This document shows, piece by piece, positions 16,777 through 24,809 of a stretch of DNA of 36,991 nt. Position 1 is the stretch's first letter, and each line of letters begins with the position of its first letter. The notes under the pieces are model-generated. The model worked only from the letters and a program-made list of their open reading frames with translations. It searched no databases and was not told the origin of the DNA. The translations under genes were made by a program, and so were the position numbers. This stretch comes from JBBKWQ01 sp037969115 (lineage in GTDB: Bacteria; Actinomycetota; Acidimicrobiia; Acidimicrobiales; Ilumatobacteraceae). Location of the stretch: assembly GCA_037969115.1 (NCBI GenBank), contig JBBKWQ010000264.1:1-36991 (forward strand), read 5' to 3'.

Positions 16777-18279
16777 TCAGGTGCCCGTCTCGTCCCGGGT
16801 GTAGCCGACGATCGATCCATCGACGGTGAAGCCGAGCGACTGGTACATGGCCCGGGCCGGTTTGCGGCGGTCCTGTACGGTGAGGCAGACCCGCTGCGTC
16901 GTCGACATCGGCATCAGCCGACGAGTCAGGGCCATCACGAGGTTGCGACCGATCTGCGCGCGTCGGGCTCGCGGGTCGACGGCGAGGAAGTCGATGTAGC
17001 CCTCACCGTCGGGCTGGATCCGACCAGCCACGTAGCCGTCGACACCACCGTCACGACCATCACGACCACCGTCACGACCATCACGACCACGACCGGCGAT
17101 CAGCACGACGTGGTCACCGTTCATCGCACGATCGACGAGTTGACCTGCGGAGTAGTAGGCCCCGGGAAACTCGGTCTCGTGGAGCTCGCGTATTGCAGCG
17201 GAATCGGAAGAGTCAGCAGAACACAACTCGACGGCACCCGGTGTGCTCGGCCAACGTACGACCGATTCGCTGTCGACCGCGAGCGTGTGATTCACCTCGC
17301 CGGCGACCCAACCACACCGGCCGGCGAGGTCGGCCAGACAATGGTGTGTGACGTCGCCGGAGAGCACGCTGGTGGTGATGTCGATCGGGATCTGAGCTCG
17401 GGCAGAGGCGACGAGCGATTCAGCGACCACCTGCCATTCCGCATCGTCGACATCGATCCAGGGGCCGTGGATCCACGCACGCGAGACCTCGGCGTCCCAC
17501 TCGGTCACGACCGCTCCCACGACGAGACCGTCGGCGGAACGGACGACGCGGAGCGTGTCGGTCCAGGTGGGCTCGAACTCCTCGAGTTCGGCCAGCACCC
17601 CGGCTCGCTCGAACCCGAGCGACGGGATGTTGCGTTCGGGTCGCTGCTGCTGGCGAACGATCAGATCGAGCACGGTCGCGATGTCTCGCCGGGTTCCAGC
17701 CGCGGGCGTCGTCACTGCGCTGTCGCGTGCACGATCCCATGCGATGCGGTCGATCGCGTAGGTCACATCGCCGTGCTCGTCGCCGGGAATCGGCACCGGC
17801 CACTCCGATCGGAAGCTGCGGACGAACTGGAGGCCGCTCTTCTCCATCACCCGACGCGATGCCGTGTGCACCGCCATCGTCTCGGCGTGGACGCGCTCGA
17901 CACCGGACTCGGCGAAACCCTTGTCGACCAGCGCTCTCGAAACCTCGGTACCGAAACCGTGTCCCCACGCACGGCGGTGCAAGCGGTATCCGAGCTCGGG
18001 CTCGAGCGGCGGATCTTCCGGTCGCGGCCGAAAATGGAACCAGCCGAGAAAGTCGCCAGACCGCTTCTCGATCGCGGCCCAGAACCCGTAGGCGTCGGAG
18101 CGCTCGTAGTAGCCGAGCCAATGCTGCAGGACATCGTCGACCTCGGCTCGCTCGACCGGCTGACCGTTGTTGATGTAGCGCATCACGTCCGGGTCGTTGT
18201 CGAGTTCGACGAGGAGATCGAGGTCGTCGGGTGTGAACTGTCGGAGCACAACTCGATCGGTTTCGAGGAGCACGGTCAT
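16777..18279 (-). CDS. Tandem GNAT acetyltransferase (RimJ/RimL-like plus second GNAT)
   Basis: A protein of about 500 aa from ATG 18279. The first half is a RimJ/RimL-type N-acetyltransferase: LETDRVVLRQFTPDDLDLLV, the acetyl-CoA loop RRAWGHGFGTEVSRALVD and ASRRVMEKSGLQFV. The second half is another GNAT, with YIDFLAVDPRARRAQIGRNL as its CoA loop and PARAMYQSLGFTVDG at the end, joined by a region with a degenerate GNAT-like middle. A low-complexity Gly/Arg/Asp stretch (GRDGRDGGRDGRDGG) interrupts the second GNAT and comes from a DNA tandem repeat. Substrates are unknown. The start is uncertain: ATG 18288 and ATG 18318 are in frame and no SD is visible; 18279 is chosen because the fold begins there. 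Confidence 0.8.
   Translation of the reverse strand: MTVLLETDRVVLRQFTPDDLDLLVELDNDPDVMRYINNGQPVERAEVDDVLQHWLGYYERSDAYGFWAAIEKRSGDFLGWFHFRPRPEDPPLEPELGYRLHRRAWGHGFGTEVSRALVDKGFAESGVERVHAETMAVHTASRRVMEKSGLQFVRSFRSEWPVPIPGDEHGDVTYAIDRIAWDRARDSAVTTPAAGTRRDIATVLDLIVRQQQRPERNIPSLGFERAGVLAELEEFEPTWTDTLRVVRSADGLVVGAVVTEWDAEVSRAWIHGPWIDVDDAEWQVVAESLVASARAQIPIDITTSVLSGDVTHHCLADLAGRCGWVAGEVNHTLAVDSESVVRWPSTPGAVELCSADSSDSAAIRELHETEFPGAYYSAGQLVDRAMNGDHVVLIAGRGRDGRDGGRDGRDGGVDGYVAGRIQPDGEGYIDFLAVDPRARRAQIGRNLVMALTRRLMPMSTTQRVCLTVQDRRKPARAMYQSLGFTVDGSIVGYTRDETGT
17044..17091. repeat. 21-bp tandem repeat within the GNAT gene
   Basis: A 21-bp unit (17044-17064) is repeated perfectly at 17065-17085 and partly after. 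It is in frame and encodes the Gly/Arg/Asp stretch. Copy number could vary by slippage without a frameshift. Confidence 0.75.
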
Positions 18280-18333
18280 CGTGAGCATTGTGACATCGAG
18301 GCAGCTGTTCAGCACCACCGGTTTGTGTCAGGT

Positions 18334-19089
18334 TCAGCCGATCGGGCTCTGCGCCGTGAGTCCACCGTCGATGGTGAACGAAGCGCCGGTGACGAAGGCC
18401 GCGTCGTCGCCCGCGAGCCAGACCACCAGAGAGGCGACGTCATCGGGTGTGCCGAGTCGTCCGACCGGGTGCCGAGCGACCGCTTCGGCCATCGCGGCAT
18501 CGGGGTCGGTCGTCAACGCGAACGCCGCGTCGGCCAATGCGGTGCCGATCCAGCCCGGGCAGACCGCGTTGCACCGGATGCGCTGGTGGCCATGATCGAC
18601 CGCGATCGATCTGCTCAGGGCATGTACGGCGCCCTTCGACGCGTTGTAGACGGCCATGCCGTGGTCGGCCACGTTGCCCGAAATCGATCCGATGTTGACA
18701 ATTGAGCCGCCGTCGGGCTGTTGCGCCATCTGGAGCACGGCCGCGCGGCACATGTTGAAGACGCCACGAACGTTGATGTCGAACACCCGGTCGAACTCGT
18801 CGTCGGTCGTGTCGGCCACCGTCTTCTCGACCTGCACCCCGGCATTGTTGACCACGATGTCGATCGTTCCGTGCGTCGACACGGCCGTGTCGATCAGCGC
18901 TTTCGCCTGCGCCGGATCGGCCACATCGGTCGGCACCCAGGTAGCGCCGAGGATCGTTGGTTCGGAACGGCTCCCGGTGACCACGTTGGCGCCCGCCTCC
19001 ACGAGTCGGGTCGCAATCGAAGCGCCGATGCCCGAACTTGCCCCGGTCACGATGGCGCAACGGCCCGAGAGACTCGACGGCCGGCTCAC
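18334..19089 (-). CDS. SDR family NAD(P)-dependent oxidoreductase
   Basis: A 251-aa classical short-chain dehydrogenase. It has the cofactor loop TGASSGIG (15-22), NNAG with VVNNAGVQ, catalytic Ser in NIGSISG, Tyr and Lys in YNASK, and a C-terminal GASFTIDGGL. It probably oxidises or reduces a hydroxyl/keto group on a small metabolite. The GTG start overlaps the TetR stop as GTGA, so the two genes form a unit, and the SDR probably belongs to the pathway of the divergent operon that the TetR protein is likely to control. Substrate cannot be told from the sequence. Confidence 0.88.
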   Translation of the reverse strand: MSRPSSLSGRCAIVTGASSGIGASIATRLVEAGANVVTGSRSEPTILGATWVPTDVADPAQAKALIDTAVSTHGTIDIVVNNAGVQVEKTVADTTDDEFDRVFDINVRGVFNMCRAAVLQMAQQPDGGSIVNIGSISGNVADHGMAVYNASKGAVHALSRSIAVDHGHQRIRCNAVCPGWIGTALADAAFALTTDPDAAMAEAVARHPVGRLGTPDDVASLVVWLAGDDAAFVTGASFTIDGGLTAQSPIG

Positions 19090-19655
19090 GAACGTCCGAG
19101 CGCGATCGAGTCACACCTGGCGAGGCCGCGGTCGAGGTCGACGCGGTCGCCGTAGCGCGCCCAGTTCAGCCAGAGCCCGTTCTGGATGACGATGACGTCG
19201 GTGGCCCGCTCAGCAGCTTCTGGCCGCGTGAGCGCCGGTCGCGCAGCAACGATGAGGTCGGTCATGTGTTCGGCATAACGCAGATACAGACTTGCTTCGG
19301 CCTCCGCGATCTCGGCGTCGGTGCGCGAGATCGCCCAGAGTGCAAGCCGCAATGCCAGATAGTCCGGCTCGAGGAACTCGCCGTGGAAGGCGCCGCGAAC
19401 GAAGGCTTGCACACGGTCGTCGGCACCGACGACGCAGTCGAGAGATCTGACGGTGGTCTCGAGGAGCCGATCGGTTGCGAGTTGGAACGCGGCGACGATC
19501 AGCGTTCGTTTGTCGTCGAAGTGGTAGCTCAACAACCCGAGTGACACCTCGGCCTCGCGCGCCACGCTGCGCATGCTGGCACCGTCGATGCCGTCACGCC
19601 CGATGCACGACATTGCAGCATCGAGGATCTGTTCCTGGGTTTCGGTCAGGCTCAT
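19086..19655 (-). CDS. TetR family transcriptional regulator
   Basis: A 189-aa protein. The N-terminal helix-turn-helix (about 8-55) reads ILDAAMSCIGRDGIDGASMR, then REAEVSLGLLSYHFDDKRTL, a typical TetR DNA-binding domain. The rest is an all-helical ligand and dimer domain of usual size (WAISRTDAEIAEAEASLYLR and following), resembling BetI-like regulators. It is divergent from the catabolic operon beginning at 19768 and coupled to the SDR gene. Two palindromes in the 112-bp divergent gap are candidate operators, one of them over the -35 region of this gene, so autoregulation is likely. Confidence 0.88.
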   Translation of the reverse strand: MSLTETQEQILDAAMSCIGRDGIDGASMRSVAREAEVSLGLLSYHFDDKRTLIVAAFQLATDRLLETTVRSLDCVVGADDRVQAFVRGAFHGEFLEPDYLALRLALWAISRTDAEIAEAEASLYLRYAEHMTDLIVAARPALTRPEAAERATDVIVIQNGLWLNWARYGDRVDLDRGLARCDSIALGRS

Positions 19656-19662
19656 GAACGCT

Positions 19663-19668
19663 TGTCTA
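19663..19668 (-). promoter_or_regulatory. Candidate -10 element of a leaderless TetR mRNA
   Basis: On the minus strand TAGACA stands 7 nt before ATG 19655, and no SD is present. The -35 position expected from it falls within the palindrome at 19676-19693. Confidence 0.35.
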
Positions 19669-19675
19669 GCCGAGC

Positions 19676-19693
19676 ACTGGACAAACGTCCAGT
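19676..19693. promoter_or_regulatory. Palindromic candidate TetR operator 1
   Basis: ACTGGAC and GTCCAGT are perfect 7-bp inverted arms separated by AAAC. Size and symmetry fit a TetR dimer site. The half AACGTCCAG recurs at 19721-19729, 37 bp downstream. Confidence 0.55.
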
Positions 19694-19703
19694 CTCGGAG
19701 CTA

Positions 19704-19720
19704 CGTTCAGCGACTGAACG
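19704..19720. promoter_or_regulatory. Palindromic candidate operator 2
   Basis: CGTTCAG and CTGAACG form perfect 7-bp arms around CGA. It lies between operator 1 and the start of the oxygenase gene, so a repressor here would control the divergent operon. Confidence 0.5.
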
Positions 19721-19767
19721 AACGTCCAGGGCGGTGGAGCCCGGCGTCAGAGGATCGGGAGGGGTTC

Positions 19768-20640
19768 TTGCCGACAGCATTTTCAGCAGCGGAGATAGCG
19801 CTGGAGGAGTTCATCGACCTCGACGCGTATCCCATCCATGAACTCACCAACGCGACCCGTCACGACCTGGTCGGCGACACGCGCCGACAGATGAACGCGA
19901 TCGGGTGCTGTCGCCTGTCCGACTTCGTGCGACCGGAAGCGGTCGATCGGATGCGGCGCGAAGCGACCGAACTGCACTCCCAGACGTTCTGGTCGGTTCA
20001 GCATCACAATCCGTATTTCTCTCCCGACGACGACTCGTATCCCGAGGATCATCCGCGCCGGACGTTCCAGCACCGTGAGAGCGGGTTCATCAACTCCGAC
20101 ATTCTCACGACCGATTCGGCCCTGCGTCGCATCTACGACTCGGACATCATGCTGCACTTCGTCTGGGACTGCCTCGGGACACCCCGGCCGATCTACCGGT
20201 GGGCCGACCCGCTCGGACGGAACCCCTACGGCGTGATGGAGCCGGGTCACTACCTGCCCTGGCATTTCGACGGCAACGAGTTCACTGTGAGCATCCTTGC
20301 TCAACGTGCCGACGACGGCGGTGTGTTCGAGTACGTGCCGAACATCCGGCGACCTGATGCAGAGAACTACGAACACATCTCCCACGTGCTTGCAGGGGGC
20401 CGCGACGGTGTTCGTGAGCTCGACCTGATTCCCGGCGATCTACAGCTCTTCGCCGGTCGATACTCGATGCATCGCGTCACGCGGATCGCTGGCTCGACCA
20501 CGCGCTACATCGGGTTGCCCACCTACGTGCACGACCCGTACCGCATGAACCGCCCGTTTCACTCGACATCGATCTACGGCCGGGCGACCGATCTGCACTA
20601 CCAGCGCGAGTCGGTTCTCGTCGACGGTCTGGTCGATTGA
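19768..20640 (+). CDS. Fe(II)/2-oxoglutarate-dependent dioxygenase-like protein
   Basis: A 290-aa protein. The facial-triad ligands are His166 and Asp168 in YLPWHFDGNEF and His235 in GRYSMHRVTR, with Arg246 in STTRYIGLPTYV placed to bind 2-oxoglutarate. Because the first motif is HxD rather than HxG, hydroxylation is expected rather than the halogenation known for related HalD/BesD-type enzymes. The start is taken as TTG 19768, because GGGAGGGG stands directly upstream and no ATG occurs until codon 42; an extension into the TetR gene on the other strand is implausible. It is the first gene of the five-gene operon, and its stop overlaps the next start as TGATG. It may carry out the entry oxidation of the unknown growth substrate. 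Confidence 0.78.
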   Translation: MPTAFSAAEIALEEFIDLDAYPIHELTNATRHDLVGDTRRQMNAIGCCRLSDFVRPEAVDRMRREATELHSQTFWSVQHHNPYFSPDDDSYPEDHPRRTFQHRESGFINSDILTTDSALRRIYDSDIMLHFVWDCLGTPRPIYRWADPLGRNPYGVMEPGHYLPWHFDGNEFTVSILAQRADDGGVFEYVPNIRRPDAENYEHISHVLAGGRDGVRELDLIPGDLQLFAGRYSMHRVTRIAGSTTRYIGLPTYVHDPYRMNRPFHSTSIYGRATDLHYQRESVLVDGLVD

Positions 20641-21569
20641 TGGCGGCACCTCTGCGGGTGGCATTCATCGGATTGGGCAACATGGGCGGGCCGATGGCGC
20701 GCAACATCGTCGACGCCGGTTTCGCCACCGTGGTCAGTGACCTCGACGCCCACAAGATCGATGTTCTCGTCGGCCACGGTGCCGTTGCTGCAGCCGACGC
20801 AGCTGACGCTGCGTCCGTCGCCGACGTCGTGCTGACCTCGCTACCCGGCCCGAAGCAGATCTCCGACGTCGGCGAGCAGATCGTGCCGGCGATGCAACCT
20901 GACTCGATCTGGATCGACCTGAGCACCAACGACCTCGACTGTGCCAGACACGTGGCCGAGCTTGGTCGACGTCATCGCGTCCAGCTCCTCGACGCTCCAG
21001 TGAGCGGCGGAGCCGAGGGAGCCGATGCCGGAACTCTCACGGTGCTGGTCGGCGGTGAACAGAGCACGTTCGAACGATCAATGCCGGTCCTACGGGCTAT
21101 CGGAGATCGCATCGAACTGCTCGGTCCGCACGGGGCGGGTTACGTTGCCAAGATCGCGCAGGTGATGCTCTGCTATCTCAACTCCGTGTGCCTGACCGAA
21201 GCCCTGATGCTCGGTGTGAAGGGCGGCGTCGACCCGGCCAAGATGCTCGACATCATCCGCCACAGCACTGGTCGCAGCTACGTCGCCGATCGTTACGGGC
21301 CTGAACTGCTCAACGGTGGGTACGACGCGACCTTCGATCTGGGGCTTGCGGCCAAAGACCTGCGCCTCGCACTCGACCTTGCCGCGAGCGTCGATGCCAA
21401 CCTGCGTTTCACTGCGGACGTGTCCGATCTCTACGCAGGCGCCGAGGCCGACTTCGGGTTCGACGCACCCCATCTGATGGCCATGCGTTCGATCGAGCGC
21501 GACAATGAGCTCATCTTTCACGAGTACACCGAGCAGTCCCGATCAACCGAACGACACGGAGCCAACTGA
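20640..21569 (+). CDS. NAD(P)-dependent beta-hydroxyacid dehydrogenase (3-hydroxyisobutyrate dehydrogenase-like)
   Basis: A 309-aa protein. The Rossmann motif is FIGLGNMGGPMARNI (9-23), the substrate loop is LDAPVSGGAEGADAGTLTV (117-135), and catalytic Lys171 lies in GAGYVAKIAQVM. Length and motifs match the HIBADH/tartronate semialdehyde reductase/L-threonate dehydrogenase superfamily. It would oxidise a beta-hydroxy acid. The TGATG overlaps on both sides show strict co-translation with the oxygenase and aldolase. A beta-hydroxyacid dehydrogenase next to a class II aldolase recalls the four-carbon acid sugar pathways (LtnD-OtnC), but no kinase is present here, so the pathway is different or incomplete. 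Confidence 0.87.
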   Translation: MAAPLRVAFIGLGNMGGPMARNIVDAGFATVVSDLDAHKIDVLVGHGAVAAADAADAASVADVVLTSLPGPKQISDVGEQIVPAMQPDSIWIDLSTNDLDCARHVAELGRRHRVQLLDAPVSGGAEGADAGTLTVLVGGEQSTFERSMPVLRAIGDRIELLGPHGAGYVAKIAQVMLCYLNSVCLTEALMLGVKGGVDPAKMLDIIRHSTGRSYVADRYGPELLNGGYDATFDLGLAAKDLRLALDLAASVDANLRFTADVSDLYAGAEADFGFDAPHLMAMRSIERDNELIFHEYTEQSRSTERHGAN

Positions 21570-22351
21570 TGACCACCGCAGAGCACCATGAGGTGACCGC
21601 CGACGACTTCAGCGCGGCAAACGCAACGAGCTACACCGGCGAAGAATGGGACGCCCGGGTCGATCTCGCCGCGATGTACCGACTCGCTGCCCACTTCGGC
21701 TACGACGATCTCATCTGGAACCACATCACGATGCGCGTGCCCGGTTCCGACCGCAACTTCTTCCTCAACAAGTTCGGCCTCCTCTACGACGAAGTCACTG
21801 CTTCCAACCTGATCAAGGTCGACAGCGCCGGAACCGTGCTCGAGGGCCCGGCCGACGTGAACACCGCGGGTTTCGTGATCCATTCCGCGATCCACAACGA
21901 CTTTCCACAATGGAAGGTGGTGTTCCACGCTCATGTTCCCGACGCACTCGCGGTCACTGCACTCGCGAACGGGTTCGAACATCTGGTGCAGGACACGTCG
22001 ATGCTCTACGGCGAGATCGGTTACCACGACTGGGAGGGCTTGTCGCTCACCCTCGAAGAACGCGAACGTCTCGCCAAGAACATGGACGGCAACCGCGCTC
22101 TCATCATGCGAAACCATGGGTTCCTCACGGTGGGGGAGACCGCCGGAGAGGCCTTCATGGTCATGCATTATCTGATTCGCGGCTGTCGTACCCTCCTGAA
22201 GGCGCATGGCAGCGGTCTCGACGTCGACCCCGGGCCCACCGACATCTGGGAACTCTCGAAGCGTCAGTACGACCACTTCCCGCTCGGCAAGTTCGAGTGG
22301 CCTGCCTTGTTGCGTCTCCTCGATCGGTCCGACTCATCGTTCCGGCAGTAA
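21569..22351 (+). CDS. Class II aldolase/adducin family protein
   Basis: A 260-aa protein. The fold is shown by DDLIWNHITMRVPGSDRNFFL and FGLLYDEVTASNLIKVD. The zinc ligands are His120 and His122 in VVFHAHVPDALAV, with a third His in MRNHGFLTVGETAGEAF. Family members cleave or decarboxylate carbonyl compounds or epimerise sugar phosphates. In this operon a retro-aldol or decarboxylation step after the dehydrogenase is likely. It starts at the ATG overlapping the dehydrogenase stop and ends 7 bp before the dehydratase-like gene. Confidence 0.87.
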   Translation: MTTAEHHEVTADDFSAANATSYTGEEWDARVDLAAMYRLAAHFGYDDLIWNHITMRVPGSDRNFFLNKFGLLYDEVTASNLIKVDSAGTVLEGPADVNTAGFVIHSAIHNDFPQWKVVFHAHVPDALAVTALANGFEHLVQDTSMLYGEIGYHDWEGLSLTLEERERLAKNMDGNRALIMRNHGFLTVGETAGEAFMVMHYLIRGCRTLLKAHGSGLDVDPGPTDIWELSKRQYDHFPLGKFEWPALLRLLDRSDSSFRQ

Positions 22352-22358
22352 CGACTCC

Positions 22359-23444
22359 ATGAAGGTAGCGAGCCTTTCCACCACGCTGGTCGAGCTTCCG
22401 CTGCCGAAGCCGATCGGCACGGCGATTCACGCGATCAAGTCGGTCGGGTGCGTGCTCGTCGAGCTGCAAGTCGATGGCGGCCCGACTGGTCAGGCATTCG
22501 TCTTCACCATCAATGCCGCTCGCCTCTGTGCGTTCGACGAGATGATCCGTGGGCTCTCGCCGTTCGTCGTCGGACGCGATCCACACGACACCGAGGGGAT
22601 CTGGCACGAGATCTGGGCCGAGGTGAACCCGACCGGCCACAAGGGCGTGACGGTCTCGGCGATGTCGGCTGTCGATGTTGCGTGCTGGGACGTGGTCGGC
22701 CGGGCCGCTGACCTCCCGCTCCACAAGTTGTTCGGCGCGTGTCGCACCTCGATCCCCACATACGCGAGTTCCGGGCTGTGGCTCTCTGCGTCGATCGACG
22801 ACATCGTCGATGAGGCGGCAGAATTCGTTGCCAGCGGATTCCGGGCGGTCAAGCTGCGAATTGGCAACGAACGTGTCGCCGACGACGTTGCCCGCGTGCG
22901 GGCCGTGCGCGACGCAGTGGGTCCAGATGTCGGGCTCCTCGTCGACGCCAACCAGAAGTTCGACCCGAAACACGCGATTCGGCTCGGTCGCCAACTCGAG
23001 GCGTTCGACCTCACCTGGTTCGAGGAACCCGTGTCGGCCGACGACCTCCGCGGTCACGCCGAGGTGCGCAGCGCGCTCGACACAGCGATCGCGTCGGGCG
23101 AGACGGAATACACGCGCTTCGGGATGCAGGCGATGATCGACCAACGTGCGGCCGACGTCCTGATGCCCGACCTGCAACGAATCGGCGGATACAGCGAGAT
23201 GCGGAAGGCAGCAGCGACGGCGGCGTCGAACCATCTGCCGATCTCGACCCACTTCTTCACCGAGTACAGCCTCGCAATCGCCGGCTCGACAGCGAACTGC
23301 ATCTCTGTCGAGCACATCGACTGGTTCGCGCCGCTCTTCGTCGAAGACGTCGAGTTGCTCGACGGCGATCTCGTCGTACCCGATCGGCCCGGCACCGGGT
23401 TCACCTTCGCGCCGCAACTCGCGCAACGGTTCCCTCTGGGTTGA
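22359..23444 (+). CDS. Enolase-superfamily (mandelate racemase/muconate lactonizing type) enzyme
   Basis: A 361-aa protein. An N-terminal capping domain (1-125) precedes a TIM barrel. Catalytic features are Lys165 and Arg167 in AVKLRIG, metal ligands Asp196 (VDANQKFD), Glu222 (WFEEPVSADD) and Glu248 (ASGETEYTRF), and the His-Asp dyad Asp271 (MPDLQRIGGYSEM) and His298 (ISTHFFTEYS). This set is typical of the mandelate racemase subgroup, mostly acid-sugar dehydratases and racemases. The start at ATG 22359 gives the usual length. It likely dehydrates or epimerises a hydroxy acid in the same pathway. Confidence 0.87.
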   Translation: MKVASLSTTLVELPLPKPIGTAIHAIKSVGCVLVELQVDGGPTGQAFVFTINAARLCAFDEMIRGLSPFVVGRDPHDTEGIWHEIWAEVNPTGHKGVTVSAMSAVDVACWDVVGRAADLPLHKLFGACRTSIPTYASSGLWLSASIDDIVDEAAEFVASGFRAVKLRIGNERVADDVARVRAVRDAVGPDVGLLVDANQKFDPKHAIRLGRQLEAFDLTWFEEPVSADDLRGHAEVRSALDTAIASGETEYTRFGMQAMIDQRAADVLMPDLQRIGGYSEMRKAAATAASNHLPISTHFFTEYSLAIAGSTANCISVEHIDWFAPLFVEDVELLDGDLVVPDRPGTGFTFAPQLAQRFPLG

Positions 23445-23466
23445 TGCGAACCACCGGCGGCCATCG

Positions 23467-24648
23467 ATGAACGTGCCGATCATTCCGCGACCCGATGTCG
23501 ATCTCGACTCGCTCCGCTCGTACCGGGTCGGCCGTCTCGTCGACCAGATGGCCGGCGCCGGTGTCGATGCGATGGTCCTGACCAACCCGGTCAGCCTGCG
23601 GTACGCCAGTGATTGGCGGGAGTATGCGCTGTTCCAGGCTCACATCCCGACCTACTACCTCGTGGTCCACGCCGACGGCCGGCTGGTGATGTACGGCGCC
23701 TACGCCACGGAGCACCCGACGATCGACGAGTTCCGGACGGCACACCATCCGAACGTGTTCGACGGAGGACCCGACACGCTCGCAACGGCGCGTGGCTTTG
23801 CTGCCGACATCGAAGCGGCGACAGGGAGCCGTGCCCGAGTTGCGGTCGAGCGAGTCAATCCGAGTTGTGCACATGCGATGGACGAACGTGGTCTGCGTGT
23901 GATCGACGCCGAACCACTGGTCGAGCATGCGCGATCCGTCAAGTCGAGTGACGAGCTCGTTTGTCTTCGTCATGCCATCACCGTGGCGGAAGCTGCCATG
24001 CACTACATGCGCGCGGCGATCCGTCCCGGCGTGAGCGAAAACGAGTTGATGGCAATTTTGCACCAGGTGAACATCGCCAACGACGGCGACTGGATCGACG
24101 GGCGCATGTTGTGCAGCGGGCCCCGAACGAACCCTTGGTATCAAGAGGCCTCGGCTCGCACGATCGTGCCCGGCGACCTCTTGGCGTTCGACACGGACAT
24201 GATCGGACCGTTCGGCTACTGCGCCGACATCTCGCGAACGTGGCTCGTCGGTGACGACGCGCCGACCGCGGAGCAGCGCGACCGGTACCGACGTGCGTAC
24301 GACGAGATCATGTTCAACGCCCAGCTGATCGAGGCCGGTCAAACATTCCGCGAGTTCTCTCTGAAGGCATTCAGGCAACCGGACGAGTTCATCGCCAATC
24401 GCTATGCGTGCGTCGCACACGGCGTCGGTATGAGTGACGAGTGGCCGCGCGTGTACTACTCGACCGACTGGTCCGATCGGGGGTATGACGGGACCTTCGC
24501 CGCCGGGATGGTGGTGTCGATCGAGAGCTTCGTCGGCTCGGACCGGGGCGGGCCCGGCGTGAAACTCGAGCAGATGTTTCTCGTCACCGAGAGTGGGACC
24601 GAGGCCCTGTCGACGTACCCGTTCGAGTCGGCGCTGCTCGGTCGGTGA
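23467..24648 (+). CDS. M24 family protein closely resembling the DMSP lyase DddP
   Basis: A 393-aa pita-bread fold protein. Metal positions are Asp242, Asp244 and Asp254 (FDTDMIGPFGYCADISRTW), His318 (AHGVGMSDEWP), Glu353 (SIESFVG) and Glu368 (VKLEQMF). The spacings 2, 10, 64, 35 and 15 equal those of DddP from Ruegeria (Asp295, Asp297, Asp307, His371, Glu406, Glu421, as I recall them), and the DddP catalytic Asp377 and Tyr366 match Asp324 and Tyr313. Shared segments include SGPRTNPWYQE. DddP cleaves dimethylsulfoniopropionate to acrylate and DMS and is not a peptidase. This protein lacks about 50 N-terminal residues compared with DddP. The operon has no recognised acrylate genes, so the substrate may be another compound; a creatinase-type amidinohydrolase or Xaa-Pro peptidase is the alternative. 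It is the last gene of the operon, 22 bp after the dehydratase gene. Confidence 0.8.
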   Translation: MNVPIIPRPDVDLDSLRSYRVGRLVDQMAGAGVDAMVLTNPVSLRYASDWREYALFQAHIPTYYLVVHADGRLVMYGAYATEHPTIDEFRTAHHPNVFDGGPDTLATARGFAADIEAATGSRARVAVERVNPSCAHAMDERGLRVIDAEPLVEHARSVKSSDELVCLRHAITVAEAAMHYMRAAIRPGVSENELMAILHQVNIANDGDWIDGRMLCSGPRTNPWYQEASARTIVPGDLLAFDTDMIGPFGYCADISRTWLVGDDAPTAEQRDRYRRAYDEIMFNAQLIEAGQTFREFSLKAFRQPDEFIANRYACVAHGVGMSDEWPRVYYSTDWSDRGYDGTFAAGMVVSIESFVGSDRGGPGVKLEQMFLVTESGTEALSTYPFESALLGR

Positions 24649-24809
24649 GGAGCGCGCCCGAACGCATCGACCGGAGCGCGATGGCGCTCAGCGATGCTGG
24701 AACGCCTGGTCGGAGAGAGCCCGTCGAGGTGCTCCGTCCTGAACGGTCACGGGAAGGAGCCCACGCACCGACCGATCGGTCGTACCGAAGCGTGGCCCCA
24801 GAGCTTGAG
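24649..24809. other. Convergent intergenic region with a palindrome
   Basis: Between the M24 gene and the anti-sigma gene, CGACCGATCGGTCG (24769-24782) is a perfect 14-bp palindrome. Short frames here (for example from 24694) have no family resemblance. I see no gene. Confidence 0.4.

Noticed and set aside
17041..17100. Possible CRISPR-like repeat
   Set aside because: The 21-bp units are directly adjacent with no spacers and lie in frame within a coding region.
17110..18705. 531-aa plus-strand frame opposite the GNAT gene
   Set aside because: Antisense shadow; it also runs across the end of the SDR gene.
23467..24648. Plain Xaa-Pro aminopeptidase
   Set aside because: The extra Asp metal position and the HGVGMSDEWP and SGPRTNP segments match DddP better, although peptidase activity is not excluded.
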